Source: Clostridium_AM sp900759715
Lineage (GTDB): Bacteria; Bacillota; Clostridia; Clostridiales; Clostridiaceae
NCBI GenBank assembly: GCA_900759715.1
Contig: CAAEXF010000124.1
Coordinates: 1-64,000 of the forward strand
Direction: 5' to 3'
DNA: 64,000 nt
Shown here: positions 51,982 to 61,520 of the stretch, piece after piece
How positions within the stretch are numbered: the first letter of the stretch is position 1
Layout: every line of letters begins with the position of its first letter
The notes under the pieces: generated by a model
The model's database searches: none
Told to the model about the DNA's origin: nothing
What the model saw: only the letters and a program-made list of their open reading frames with translations
Made by a program: the position numbers and the translations under genes

Positions 51982-52020
51982 ATAAACATACTCATCTTTA
52001 CCTTTAATGAGTATGTTTAT
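51982..52020 (+). terminator. hairpin after DUF3147
   Basis: ATAAACATACTCAT (51982-51995) pairs perfectly with 52007-52020; T-poor tail. Confidence 0.65.
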
Positions 52021-52105
52021 ATATTAATGATTAAAAATCTTTGCTATACTATCTTTCTTCCCCAAAATATGCTGTTTCAAGTGCATTAGGTGGTAGAACT
52101 CAATA

Positions 52106-54186
52106 TTAAACTATAAATTTTTGTAATTTACTTTCCAACTCTTTAATTAAATTACTCAATTTTAAAGATTCAACTTCTAAAGCATCTGTTAACGAGAGCT
52201 GTTCTTCTTCTGAAGCTAGTACTTCTTGGGTTGAAGCAACTGTTTCTTGAGAACCAGCGAGTATATCTGACATCATATCAATTATGAAATTCTTCTTTTC
52301 GTTTACGTTATTATGATATCTCTTTAATTCTTCAAGTTTTTCTATCATTACAACCAATGATTCATTCATCTCATTTAATATATCATTAGTTTTTGATACA
52401 GATGTACCTTGACTTTCAGATAATGTTTTAGAATTTGAAGCTGCTTTTAGTGCAAGGCTTGATTTATTTTGTATATTATTAATTAAAGTTTTTATATTTC
52501 CTGCTGCATTTGCTGATTGTTCAGATAGCATTTTAACTTCTCCAGCTACAACCGCAAATCCCTTTCCTGCTTCTCCAGCTCTTGCAGCTTCTATAGATGC
52601 ATTTAAAGATAGTAAACTAGTTTGTGATGCAATATCTTCAATAGTTTTTGTAATATTACCTATTTCATCTGACATTTGGTTCATTTCTTCAACTAGCTTG
52701 TTAACATCTTCTGCTGCTTTCTCACTTTCTGAAGTTTGAGACATTAATACGCTTATAATTTCAAGCATATTTTTTCTCAATAAATTCACTTCAGAAGATA
52801 GTTCCGTCATTTTTTCTGTATATTCTACTGCATTTTTTATATTATCTGAAAGATTATTTATTTCATCAACTCCATTTTGAATGCTTTTAGATTGATGGTC
52901 TACACCACTAGCTATTTGTTCCATTGCCAGATTTATAGAGGTGGCAGACTGCTTCGTGTTAGAAATATTATTAGTTAACTCATTAAATAAATTAAAAACA
53001 CTTGAGGCAACTGTTTTATTACTGGAAATTAATTTACTCATATCTTCCTGCATTTTTTCTAAAGCTCTAACTATAATGCCAACTTCATCTTTTCTATGGT
53101 TATATGTAAAAGAATATTCTTTAGTTAAATCCCCTTTTCCTATGCATTCTATATGTTGCGTAATAACATGTAAAGGTTTAGTAAATCTATTTGCTAATAC
53201 ATTAACAAGTATGGCAGCAATAATTAATATAACAAAGGAAACCACGAAAATAATATTTCTAATATTATTAGCTGAACTTAGAACTTCATTTTTATCAATA
53301 AAACATATAAAATTCCAATTTAATTCAGTATTTGAAGTAGGAATTATTTTAACAACATATTTTTTGCCATCTTTCAACTTAGTTTCAAAAGATTTGTTTG
53401 AAAGATTCTTTGCATCTGATAGCTGCTAACATTTAAATCTTTTATTGATTTAGAAACTAAGTTGTTATCTTTAGGATCGCATAAAATTGTTCCTTTATTA
53501 TCCGTAAGAACTACATAACCATTATTACCTATTTTAATATTTTTAATAGTATCTGATAAATCTTTTAGTTCTAAGTCTAGTCCTAAAACTCCTCCTAAAT
53601 TTCCTGCATTATCTTTATAAGATGAAACCACACTTAATACTACTGAACTACTCCCCAATACAGTATAGGCATCAGTTACCACAGCTTTTCCATTACTGTT
53701 TACGGCTTGCTTGTACCAAGGACGAACTCTTGGATCATATTTTTCATCTGTGATTGCTGGAAAACGTATATATCCTCCATTTTTTTCAGTCCCTGCAAAT
53801 AAACATCCAGTCCCTGGGTGAGTATTGTAATACCCCTCAAAGCTTTCATATATTTCTTTTTCTTGTGGAGAAAAGTTTTCCCAATCCATCTTCATTTGGC
53901 CGGTATTATCTTTATAAGAGGCTATATTGGTATCAGCATTAATTAAAATTTTGTTTTTTGATATTTGTTCTATGTTTTTCTTAGTAATATTAATTTTAGC
54001 AATTAATTCTTTTTCTATTGAAGAAACACTTTCTTGAACTTTGTTGTAGTATTCTTCTTCACTTTGTTTAGCTACATAAAAATATACAATTCCACTTATG
54101 AATACTATTACTAAAACTATAGAAATCATAAAGTTTAGTATAAGTTTTCCTTTTAATCCTAAAGAAAAATTCGAATTTTTATCCAT
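52106..54186 (-). pseudogene. Methyl-accepting chemotaxis protein, frameshifted
   Basis: The N-terminal part (from ATG 54186, AGGAGTGACAAC upstream) has a membrane helix, and a dCache sensor with GGVLGLDLELKDLS and DPRVRPWYKQA. It stops at 53374 after the false residues QMQRIFQ. The other frame continues without a break: DAKNLSNKSFETKLKDGKKYVVKII, second membrane helix, HAMP (NRFTKPLHVI), and the signalling domain with IASQTSLLSLNASIEAARAGEAGKGFAVVAGEVKMLSEQS. A one-base loss near 53417-53423 explains it. Domain order is complete, about 690 residues. Either recent decay, phase variation or a sequencing error. Confidence 0.85.
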
Positions 54187-54298
54187 GTTGTCACTCCTAT
54201 TCATGTTGTATATAAGTAATTTTACCCATTACATCAATTAATTAATTTATATCTCATATTTACCCTCATTTGTTTTTGGCAAGTGATATGCAAAATAA

Positions 54299-54350
54299 AG
54301 ACACCCTTTTGGTGATATGTTAAATACTGAAACCAAAAGGGTGTCTATTA
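54299..54350. terminator. bidirectional terminator
   Basis: AGACACCCTTTTGGT (54299-54313) pairs perfectly with 54332-54346. On the minus strand a T-rich tail ends the cytolysin transcript. Confidence 0.92.
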
Positions 54351-54353
54351 TGG

Positions 54354-55883
54354 TTAATGGCTAATATTAGCGCTTGGATATAATGTAGTTCCTCCAATTG
54401 AAACTTTTATTTCATTTGTTAATGGAACATTATATTCGTCAATAATTGTTCTCCACCATTCCCATGCAAGGCCTGTACATTCTCTTGCCATAACTCTTAT
54501 ATTTTTTGCATTAGGTGGAAGTGGTATTACTGTGGAGTAATGTGCTGTTTTGTCTTGATAGTTTCCTGACCATGTTTTATGTGTTAATATTTCTTTTCCA
54601 TTTTCATCATATGAAAATTCATCCCAGGATACTTCAAATTGAGCAACATATGCACCATAATGATCAAGAAGTATTTTACCTTTAGAATATTCTGTAGATG
54701 TAGTCTCAATATAATCTGTTTTATTATGAACAGCAGCAACTGAATTATCCTTTAAGAAAACACTTGTATATGAAATTGGGTATGCCGGATTTTTAGGACT
54801 AAATTCCGCATTATCTTTAATTACATTTCGTATTTCATCAAAATCTTTTGAGATAATTTTGTTATGTTCTTTTGCGTCTCCGCCTAACACTACTGCAGTA
54901 AATGAACTTTCATCAAGAATATCTTTGTATTGTGCACTAGATTTTACATTGTTATTTTTAATTAATGCTTCAAAGGCAGCTTGTACATCTTTGCTCTTGG
55001 AGGTTGTCTCTAATTTTACATAAATTGTTCTTCCATAAGCTACATTTGACACCATAACAGGTGGTGCTGAATTACTTACCCCTTTACGAGTTAATTCTTC
55101 AAAAGTAACGCTATCATCAAAAAGATCTGATGGATTGTTAGGTAATTCTGCACTTACGGTATAAAATATTTGCTTATATGCAGCAACCATAACCTTTTTC
55201 TCTCCATTTGCTATAGCATTAAAGTCAATTCCAAGTGAGTTGTCAAGAACTTTAGCGTTAACATTAAGAGCACTTGCTATTTGAGATTTACTATGGACCA
55301 TAGATTCTGAATACTGTGTTCTTGCAGGTAAAGTATGTGTTGATGAATACTTTTCATTCCAAGTAGATACTAACTCATCTACTGCTCCAGACACATTACC
55401 ATATGTTGGATTTTGGACAGTTATTGTATTCTCTTTTTTCATACCTGGTAAATCTATACTGATATTTAAAGGTTTTCTTTTGCACATTAACACACTAGGT
55501 TGATTGTCAGCAAAAGAATCATTTGCAAGCTGTAATGCTCCTGGGTATGTACGATCAGTCATAGAATCAATAATTGAAATATCCACTGGTGAAGTCGTAA
55601 GTGATTTTTTATTACGTTCAACTACTATAAATTTTCCATTTGAATTTAAGCCCTCTTTTGGAACAAAACTATCTATGTTATCACCATTTACTGCTAAGAT
55701 TTGGTTTTTATTATAGTTTAAGTTTGCTATTCCAGTATCAATATCATTAACTTTGCTTGTCCTACTAGTTAAATTAGTTGTAGGTGCTTCAGCAAAACAA
55801 ATAAGTGGATTTTGAATAACAAATAAACTAACCAATAGGCCTACTAATAATTTTGTCCCCTTAAAATGCTTTATAATCTTCAA
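54354..55883 (-). CDS. Cholesterol-dependent cytolysin, secreted
   Basis: 509 residues, thiol-activated pore-forming toxin of Gram-positive bacteria. Signal peptide of about 31 residues (hydrophobic LLVGLLVSLFVIQNP, cleavage after CFA). It shows the conserved GNVSGAVDELVSTWNEKY region, the TYPGAL and RKPLNISIDLPG segments, the intact undecapeptide ECTGLAWEWWR (468-478) and the Thr-Leu cholesterol pair (500-501). It forms large ring pores in cholesterol-containing membranes. TTG start at 55883, five bases from GGAGGGG; an upstream in-frame TTG at 55907 lies before the site. Length is normal. No virulence regulator adjoins; the next gene reads away. Confidence 0.95.
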   Translation of the reverse strand: MKIIKHFKGTKLLVGLLVSLFVIQNPLICFAEAPTTNLTSRTSKVNDIDTGIANLNYNKNQILAVNGDNIDSFVPKEGLNSNGKFIVVERNKKSLTTSPVDISIIDSMTDRTYPGALQLANDSFADNQPSVLMCKRKPLNISIDLPGMKKENTITVQNPTYGNVSGAVDELVSTWNEKYSSTHTLPARTQYSESMVHSKSQIASALNVNAKVLDNSLGIDFNAIANGEKKVMVAAYKQIFYTVSAELPNNPSDLFDDSVTFEELTRKGVSNSAPPVMVSNVAYGRTIYVKLETTSKSKDVQAAFEALIKNNNVKSSAQYKDILDESSFTAVVLGGDAKEHNKIISKDFDEIRNVIKDNAEFSPKNPAYPISYTSVFLKDNSVAAVHNKTDYIETTSTEYSKGKILLDHYGAYVAQFEVSWDEFSYDENGKEILTHKTWSGNYQDKTAHYSTVIPLPPNAKNIRVMARECTGLAWEWWRTIIDEYNVPLTNEIKVSIGGTTLYPSANISH

Positions 55884-56298
55884 GAAATCCCCTCCTTTTT
55901 TAAACAAATTATACCATAACTTTCCATAGAAGTCAATTCAAGTTGATAAATATTTAACTAAATTAAAATTTGTATTATATTTTAGTGATAAGCGTATTTG
56001 CTTATAGATGGCGAGGTACAGTTAAATAAATAATGAAATAAGAGGAGCTAGAGTAGCTGCAATAACATCTCTATAGTGACGTTTATATACTAATTATGTA
56101 GTTTTAGCCATAAAAGTAAAGGGGAATGGCATTATTTGTAGAATATATAATACATATGGGAAAAGTTGATATAGTTTGGAGAGAGGATAGAAAAGATAAA
56201 GGGGTCGCGTATTAAGGAAATAGAATCTATGAAAATAATTCAGGTGGGAAAGCTTAAAGAAGTGGTATTAAGGCTTGATGGTAAAAAAGGAGTATGAA
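55884..56298. other. 415-bp divergent intergenic region
   Basis: No gene. An AT-rich gap with short degenerate coding-like stretches (for example after 56151) but frequent stops. Presumably carries promoters for the leftward cytolysin and the rightward CPBP gene; none stands out. Confidence 0.4.
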
Positions 56299-57183
56299 AT
56301 GACAAAGGAAAGAGGATTTGAAGATTTAAGTATTAGAAGTCTAGTTTGCTGGACTATCTTGTTATGTTTTATTTTAGGTATAGTTTTTGGTTTTACTAAA
56401 GATATACTTAAAATTAATATAGAAGAAAATTTAGAATCTGCCATATTTGAACTAGCATTTTATGGAGCAGCTTTATTATGGATAATTACTAAATTTAAAA
56501 AGCTAAATTTAGATTTAAATTGTATGATCGGAAAATATCCAAGTGAATATAAATGGTGGTATTATGTTGTAATAGTAATAACTTTAATGTTTTTTTCTAT
56601 AGGAGCTTTTTATATTCAATATTATATAATATCTCTAGTTAATCCTGGTTATGTAGAAGGAATATTAAATGAAAAAGACATTTTAACAAGTAGAGATAGT
56701 AGTTTTTTTGTGTTTTATAATTTATTGAATTTTATAATAACAGTAATAGTTGCCCCTATTGTTGAAGAGTTGGTTTTTAGAGGAGTTTTATTGCATAGAT
56801 TAGCAGTAAAATGGAATATAAGAAAAGCTATATTAATATCTTCATTAATTTTTGGATTTTTACATCACGATGTTTTAGGAGCATTTACCTTTGCAGTGGT
56901 AATGTCAATACTCTATATAAAATGGAAATCAATTAAGGTTTGTATCATATGTCATATGATAAATAATTTTTTAGCTGTAGGGACAGGACTAATTGCTGTA
57001 TTTATTGATAACAATACTAGTGTACAAACCATAGCTCAATTTCGTTCAGAAGTTTTGGGTGGAGTTATTTGTTTTATTTTGACTGTTCCTTTTATTTCTT
57101 ATTATATATGTGTAAACATATATAGAGAAAATTTATATTTACCTTATTTCTATGAGGAAAATAGAAACTCAATAAGGGCATAA
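56299..57183 (+). CDS. CPBP (CAAX/Abi) intramembrane protease
   Basis: 294 residues, about eight hydrophobic segments. The glutamate motif EELVFRGVLLHRL, then FGFLHHDVLGAFTFAVVMSILYIKW and CHMINNFLA supply the active-site Glu, Arg and His residues of the family. AAGGAG six bases before ATG 56299; an earlier in-frame start at 56275 has no site. In bacteria such proteins cleave peptides or confer bacteriocin self-immunity. No such substrate gene adjoins. Confidence 0.88.
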   Translation: MTKERGFEDLSIRSLVCWTILLCFILGIVFGFTKDILKINIEENLESAIFELAFYGAALLWIITKFKKLNLDLNCMIGKYPSEYKWWYYVVIVITLMFFSIGAFYIQYYIISLVNPGYVEGILNEKDILTSRDSSFFVFYNLLNFIITVIVAPIVEELVFRGVLLHRLAVKWNIRKAILISSLIFGFLHHDVLGAFTFAVVMSILYIKWKSIKVCIICHMINNFLAVGTGLIAVFIDNNTSVQTIAQFRSEVLGGVICFILTVPFISYYICVNIYRENLYLPYFYEENRNSIRA

Positions 57184-57187
57184 GGTT

Positions 57188-57226
57188 AATACTACTATTG
57201 ACAAAACTCATTAGTAGTATTAAACT
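57188..57226 (+). promoter_or_regulatory. promoter/operator of the tetR-type gene
   Basis: TTGACA (57198-57203), 17 bp, TAAACT (57221-57226). AATACTACTA (57188-57197) and TAGTAGTATT (57212-57221) form a perfect 10-bp inverted repeat around the -35 box, the usual TetR autoregulation layout. Confidence 0.78.
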
Positions 57227-57266
57227 CAAAAATGAATTTGTTATTCAATTTTATAAGGAGATTTAT

Positions 57267-57878
57267 ATGGTGCAGGCAAAAAAAGAGGAAGTAAAAAAAG
57301 AAGTAGAGAATGCGGCCCTTAAAATTTTTTCTCAAAAAGGCTATTTAGATACTAAAATGAGTGATATAGCAAAAGAAGCTAATGTCTCTGTAGGCAATAT
57401 ATATACTTACTTTAAAAATAAAGAAGATTTATTTTACTCTGTAGTTCCAGAAAGACTTATGATTTTTTTGAAGGAATATCTTGTTGAAAGTGTTCATACT
57501 TATAATAAGAACTATTTAAATAATCATCAAATTGGAGAGCATGATTTTTTAACTGAAGAGCATATAAATATGGTTATAAAATACCGTATGCAGCTTTTAA
57601 TTATTTTTGAAAAAAGCAAAGGAACAAGATATGAAAAGGCTAAAGAGGATTTAATAAATTCTATTGTTGTAGCAAAAAGAACATACTTAAGAAAAGATCA
57701 TAAGAGATACAATTTATGTGTTGAGGAAAGTGTTAGACTAATGAAAATAATAATAAATAGTCTTATAAATATGGTGCTGGATGTATTAAAGGAAGAAATG
57801 AGTGAAGAGAGTAGAATAACTATTTTTAAAGCACTTAATATATATAGACTATACGGTATCAATGGTTTGAATGAATAG
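57267..57878 (+). CDS. TetR-family transcriptional regulator
   Basis: 203 residues. The HTH KEVENAALKIFSQKGYLDTKMSDIAKEANVSVGNIYTYFKNKEDLFYSVV is textbook TetR; the ligand domain is not recognisable. ATG 57267 is six bases from AAGGAG; the in-frame 57198 start lies inside the operator. Ligand may relate to the amidohydrolase downstream, but no shared operator sequence was found. Confidence 0.9.
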   Translation: MVQAKKEEVKKEVENAALKIFSQKGYLDTKMSDIAKEANVSVGNIYTYFKNKEDLFYSVVPERLMIFLKEYLVESVHTYNKNYLNNHQIGEHDFLTEEHINMVIKYRMQLLIIFEKSKGTRYEKAKEDLINSIVVAKRTYLRKDHKRYNLCVEESVRLMKIIINSLINMVLDVLKEEMSEESRITIFKALNIYRLYGINGLNE

Positions 57879-57880
57879 CA

Positions 57881-57965
57881 TATAGATATCCAAGATGAGT
57901 GATTGACTTAGTATCGGTATTAATAGGGGTGCCTTGGCTAGGTCAATTATTGAAGCTAGATATCT
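57881..57965 (+). promoter_or_regulatory. stem-closed leader element before the amidohydrolase
   Basis: ATAGATATC (57882-57890) pairs with GATATCTAT (57956-57964). Inside, TTGACTTAG pairs with CTAGGTCAA and a CCTTGG lies where it can also pair with CCAAGG of the terminator at 57988. So an aptamer-terminator arrangement is possible. The same nine-base pair recurs at 59444-59517 before the next gene. Alternatively these are protein-binding sites (TAGATATCTA). Confidence 0.4.
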
Positions 57966-57987
57966 ATGTAAGAAATTTAGAGGTGCG

Positions 57988-58028
57988 AAAAAAATCGGCA
58001 ATTCCAAGGTTGACTTGGCGATTTTTTT
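57988..58028 (+). terminator. terminator upstream of the amidohydrolase
   Basis: AAAAAATCG (about 57988-57996) with CGATTTTTT (58019-58027), enclosing CCAAG/CTTGG, and a long T run. Confidence 0.82.
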
Positions 58029-58034
58029 TAATCC

Positions 58035-58059
58035 AATAATGAATAACGTATTCATTATT
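58035..58059 (+). promoter_or_regulatory. 11-bp perfect palindrome operator
   Basis: AATAATGAATA (58035-58045), ACG, TATTCATTATT (58049-58059), just before the ribosome site of the amidohydrolase; a likely repressor site. Confidence 0.65.
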
Positions 58060-58079
58060 CAAAAATAAAGGAGGAAAAT

Positions 58080-59396
58080 ATGAATAAGAATTATGCTTTT
58101 ATAAACTGCAATGTAATTGACGGAAGTGCAGAGGAGCCTAAAAATAACATGATAATTTTAGTTAATGACAAAGGAGTTATTCACAAAATAGGGAATAAGA
58201 GCGAAATAGAAATTCCTTCAAATTATGAGATAGTAGATATAGCAAATAAATATGTAATGCCTGGTTTAATAAATGCTCATGTACATTTATTTTCTAAGGG
58301 CAAACCTTTGAAAATTGCTAAAAATGATAAGCAACAAAAAATAGTTTTTAAATTACTAAAGACAAAACTAGGAGAAAACTTTTTAAAGCGTAGAATGAAG
58401 AGCAATGTAATTGATACCTTAAATTCAGGAGTTACTACTGTACGATGTGTAGGAGACTTTTTATATAAAGATGTAGAGATAAGAGAAGATATAAATAGCA
58501 ACAAATATTTAGGTCCTAATCTTATAGTTTCCGGATATATGCTAAGTGTAACAGGAGGCCATGGCGCTCCATATTTATCTTTAGTTAGTGATTCACCTTG
58601 GGAGGGGAGAAAATCTGTTAGAACAAATCTCAAAAATGGAGTGGACTTTATTAAGATTTGTGTTACTGGAGGAGTTACTGATGGTAAAGCGGTAGGACAG
58701 GCAGGTAGACTGGAAATGACTGAAGAAGAAGTAAGAGCTATTTGTGATGAAGCTCATAAAAATGGATTGCTAGTAGCTGCACATGTAGAAAGTAAAGAAG
58801 GTCTAAGAATTGCTTTAAAAGGGGGAGTTGACACCATAGAACATGGAGGAGAAATGGATGATGAAATTATAGGTCTTTTTAAAGATAACCCTAAAGCATT
58901 AAGAGGCTATTCAGCGCTTATAACAACTCTACATGCTTCAATTCCAATGAGTATTTTAGATGAGAAGATTACTAAAATAGATGAGGTAACTAAGCAAAAT
59001 TCACTTATTGTTTGTGATGAAATGCTTAAGTGTGCAAAACAAGCCTTTGAAAATGATATAAAAGTTGGACTAGGTACTGATGCTTCCATGCCTTATGTAA
59101 CACATTATAATACATGGAGAGAGTTAGACTATCTTATTAGATATGTAGGGATAACTCCCAAGCAGGCAATTTATCATGCAACTAAGTCAAATGCTGAAAT
59201 TCTTGGCATTGACAACTATACTGGCTCTATAGATATAGGAAAAAATGCGGATTTAGTAGTGTTAGATGAAAATCCTTTAAAGAATATTAGAGCTTTATCA
59301 AAGCCCTCTACGGTTGTCATTAGAGGCAATGTTATAAATAATCCTAGAGTAAAAAAATCAAAGGAAATTGACGATCTTTTAGAGTCAATACAATAG
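58080..59396 (+). CDS. Amidohydrolase (imidazolonepropionase/prolidase-like group)
   Basis: 438 residues. The metal-dependent TIM-barrel hydrolase fold is clear: VMPGLINAHVHLFSKG (first His pair), GVDFIKICVTGGVTDG with the carboxylated-Lys position, GLLVAAHVESKEG, GVDTIEHGGEMDD, and GLGTDASMPYVTHYNTW, then GSIDIGKNADLVVLDENPL. Family members hydrolyse cyclic amides, N-acyl compounds or Xaa-Pro peptides. AAAGGAGG before the ATG at 58080. It precedes an M24-fold enzyme by 138 bp, and both have leaders with ATAGATATC dyads, so they may act on one substrate. Confidence 0.87.
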   Translation: MNKNYAFINCNVIDGSAEEPKNNMIILVNDKGVIHKIGNKSEIEIPSNYEIVDIANKYVMPGLINAHVHLFSKGKPLKIAKNDKQQKIVFKLLKTKLGENFLKRRMKSNVIDTLNSGVTTVRCVGDFLYKDVEIREDINSNKYLGPNLIVSGYMLSVTGGHGAPYLSLVSDSPWEGRKSVRTNLKNGVDFIKICVTGGVTDGKAVGQAGRLEMTEEEVRAICDEAHKNGLLVAAHVESKEGLRIALKGGVDTIEHGGEMDDEIIGLFKDNPKALRGYSALITTLHASIPMSILDEKITKIDEVTKQNSLIVCDEMLKCAKQAFENDIKVGLGTDASMPYVTHYNTWRELDYLIRYVGITPKQAIYHATKSNAEILGIDNYTGSIDIGKNADLVVLDENPLKNIRALSKPSTVVIRGNVINNPRVKKSKEIDDLLESIQ

Positions 59397-59443
59397 TTTT
59401 AAGATTAACATTAGATAGGTCAGATAATAAATTTATTTATAAA

Positions 59444-59517
59444 TATAGATATCCAACTTCATTTCTCGGGAAATATATTCCGTTGTGTAAATCAATTTTC
59501 TGAACTTGATATCTATG
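59444..59517 (+). promoter_or_regulatory. stem-closed leader element before the M24 gene
   Basis: ATAGATATC (59444-59452) pairs with GATATCTAT (59509-59517), with an inner CGGGAATATATTCCG-like dyad. Only the flanks resemble 57882-57964, and the ribosome site begins directly after. Confidence 0.4.
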
Positions 59518-59534
59518 TATAGGAGGATTTAATT

Positions 59535-60713
59535 ATGAATAAAGAACTTTCTAAAAGAATTAAGTGTTTACAAAATGAAATAACAAAAAATAATATAGAT
59601 GCATATATTCTTACAGATCAGGATAGTTTATTATATTTTACTGGAATGGCATATAAACCGGAAGAAAGAGTATTTTTTATGATTGTTCCATCAAAGGGGA
59701 AGCCAATATTTTTATCACCTAAGCTGGAAGAAAAGCATCTAGGTAAAATAACTATAGAATGTGAAATAAGGGCCTATTGGGAGGCTACTTCAGCTCAAGG
59801 AGAGAACTGGTATGATATTCTTGAAACTATAATTAGACCTTTTAAAAAAGTTGGAGTTGAAAACAACATTGCACATAACATTTTAGATAAAATAGTGGCA
59901 AATGAAATTGTTATTTTAAATATAGTAGAGGAAATGAGAAAAATTAAAACGCCATACGAAATAGAAATGATTCGTAACACATGTAAACTAGCAGATTTAG
60001 GAATAGAAAACATATTTAAAAATGCATATATAGGAGCTTCTGTTTTAGAAATGCATACACTATCGGGAGCTATTCAGCGACAATTAATATGTGAAAAAAA
60101 TTTCGATCCAATACTTACTTCTTTAACCTCTGTAGTATGGCCATCACCTATAAGTTCAATGCCGCATAGTATTCCACATTTAGATGATAAATTAACTAAA
60201 GGGTCAAATGTAGCAATGACATATTTTAAGGTTAATGGATACGCTGCTGAATGTGAAAGAACTTTTTTCCTAGAAGGGCCTACAACTGAAGATAGAGAAC
60301 ATTTCAATCATATGATTAATGCACGTAATATTTCATTAAATCTTGTAAAACCAGGGGTTAAGTGTTCAGATATAGATATAGCTGCAAGAGAATATCTTAT
60401 AAAACAAGGGTATGAAAATAATTTATTGCACAGAACAGGACATGGCATAGGACTTAGCAATCATGAAAAGCCATTTATATCTATTGGGGATGATGAGGTT
60501 CTTAAAGAAAATATGATTATAAGCATAGAGCCAGGAATATATATTGATGAAATAGGAGGATATAGACATTCAGATACAGTTCTTGTAACAAAAGATGGCT
60601 ATGAGCTTTTAACTAAGTTTCCGATAGATATGAAATCTATGATTATAACCAATAAAAATGTGCTATCTAGAATTAAAGGAAGGTATATAAGATCATTACT
60701 AAAATTAAGCTAA
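59535..60713 (+). CDS. M24-fold (creatinase/Xaa-Pro peptidase) enzyme with altered metal ligands
   Basis: 392 residues: N-terminal creatinase domain (IDAYILTDQDSLLYFTGMAYKPEERVFFMIVPSKGKP) and pita-bread domain. Against the five metal ligands of aminopeptidase P, the first Asp lies in TYFKVNGYAAECERTFF where Asn/Glu replace Asp; His is kept (HRTGHGIGLSNHE), Glu in SIEPGIYI is kept, and the final Glu is Ser (YRHSDTVLVT). That loss is known in metal-free creatinase and in other M24 homologues. A non-peptidase C-N hydrolase activity is thus plausible. GGAGG before the ATG at 59535. Confidence 0.83.
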   Translation: MNKELSKRIKCLQNEITKNNIDAYILTDQDSLLYFTGMAYKPEERVFFMIVPSKGKPIFLSPKLEEKHLGKITIECEIRAYWEATSAQGENWYDILETIIRPFKKVGVENNIAHNILDKIVANEIVILNIVEEMRKIKTPYEIEMIRNTCKLADLGIENIFKNAYIGASVLEMHTLSGAIQRQLICEKNFDPILTSLTSVVWPSPISSMPHSIPHLDDKLTKGSNVAMTYFKVNGYAAECERTFFLEGPTTEDREHFNHMINARNISLNLVKPGVKCSDIDIAAREYLIKQGYENNLLHRTGHGIGLSNHEKPFISIGDDEVLKENMIISIEPGIYIDEIGGYRHSDTVLVTKDGYELLTKFPIDMKSMIITNKNVLSRIKGRYIRSLLKLS

Positions 60714-60841
60714 GGATATATAGTTGATAGAATTAAAGAATATAAAGTCGAGGAAAAAATTTGCTTTATTACAAATTAGTCACTTAAAAATAATATATGC
60801 TGATATAATAAGGTTAAATGTATTAAAAGAGGTGATGTAGT

Positions 60842-61519
60842 TTGAAAATTTTACTAGTTGAAGATGATAAAACCATTGCAGCCGGCCTCGAATATTCTCT
60901 GGAGCAGGAGGGTTTCACTACAATACTTTGTCATGATGTTTCCTCCGCCAAGAAAGCTATAAAAGATAATGAATTTGATCTGTGCTTATTTGATTTATCC
61001 CTGCCAGATGGAAGCGGTTACGAACTATGCAAAATAGCAAGAGAAAAAGGAGATGCACCAGTTATATTTTTAACTGCTTGTGACGATGAAGTAAATGTAG
61101 TAATGGGACTTGATATGGGTGCAGATGATTATATAACAAAGCCTTTTCGTATTAGGGAACTCATTTCCCGTATAAAATCCGTACTGCGTAGATATCGCAA
61201 AGGAAATAATTCCAAAACCATATTGGAGTTAAATAATATTCGTATCAATACCTTAGATGCAAAGGTTTATAAAAATGGCGAGGAAATCATCCTTACTGCA
61301 CTAGAATATCGTTTATTGCTAATCTTTGCAAATAATCCAGGGCAGGTTTTATCTCGAAATCAGCTTTTAGAAGGAATCTGGGATGTGGCAGGAGATTTTG
61401 TAAATGATAATACTCTGACAGTTTACATAAAGAGAATACGAGTAAAATTAGAAGATGACCCACAAAAACCTACAATTATAAAGACTGTTAGGGGTATGGG
61501 ATATAAGGTTGGTGATTAG
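60842..61519 (+). CDS. OmpR/PhoB-type response regulator
   Basis: 225 residues. Receiver with acidic pocket LVEDD, phospho-acceptor Asp51 (LFDLSLPDG), Thr in FLTACDD and Lys in DYITKPF; C-terminal winged helix (ILTALEYRLLLIFANNPGQVLSRNQLLEGIWD, NTLTVYIKRIRVKLEDDP). TTG start at 60842 after GAGGTGATG. Partner of the sensor kinase that follows with a 1-bp gap; direct repeats at 62570 before the ABC genes are probable targets. Confidence 0.94.
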   Translation: MKILLVEDDKTIAAGLEYSLEQEGFTTILCHDVSSAKKAIKDNEFDLCLFDLSLPDGSGYELCKIAREKGDAPVIFLTACDDEVNVVMGLDMGADDYITKPFRIRELISRIKSVLRRYRKGNNSKTILELNNIRINTLDAKVYKNGEEIILTALEYRLLLIFANNPGQVLSRNQLLEGIWDVAGDFVNDNTLTVYIKRIRVKLEDDPQKPTIIKTVRGMGYKVGD

Positions 61520-61520
61520 T

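Noticed and set aside
51907..52089. 60-codon ORF after the DUF3147 gene
   Set aside because: Spans the hairpin at 51982-52020, has no ribosome site and no protein-like pattern.
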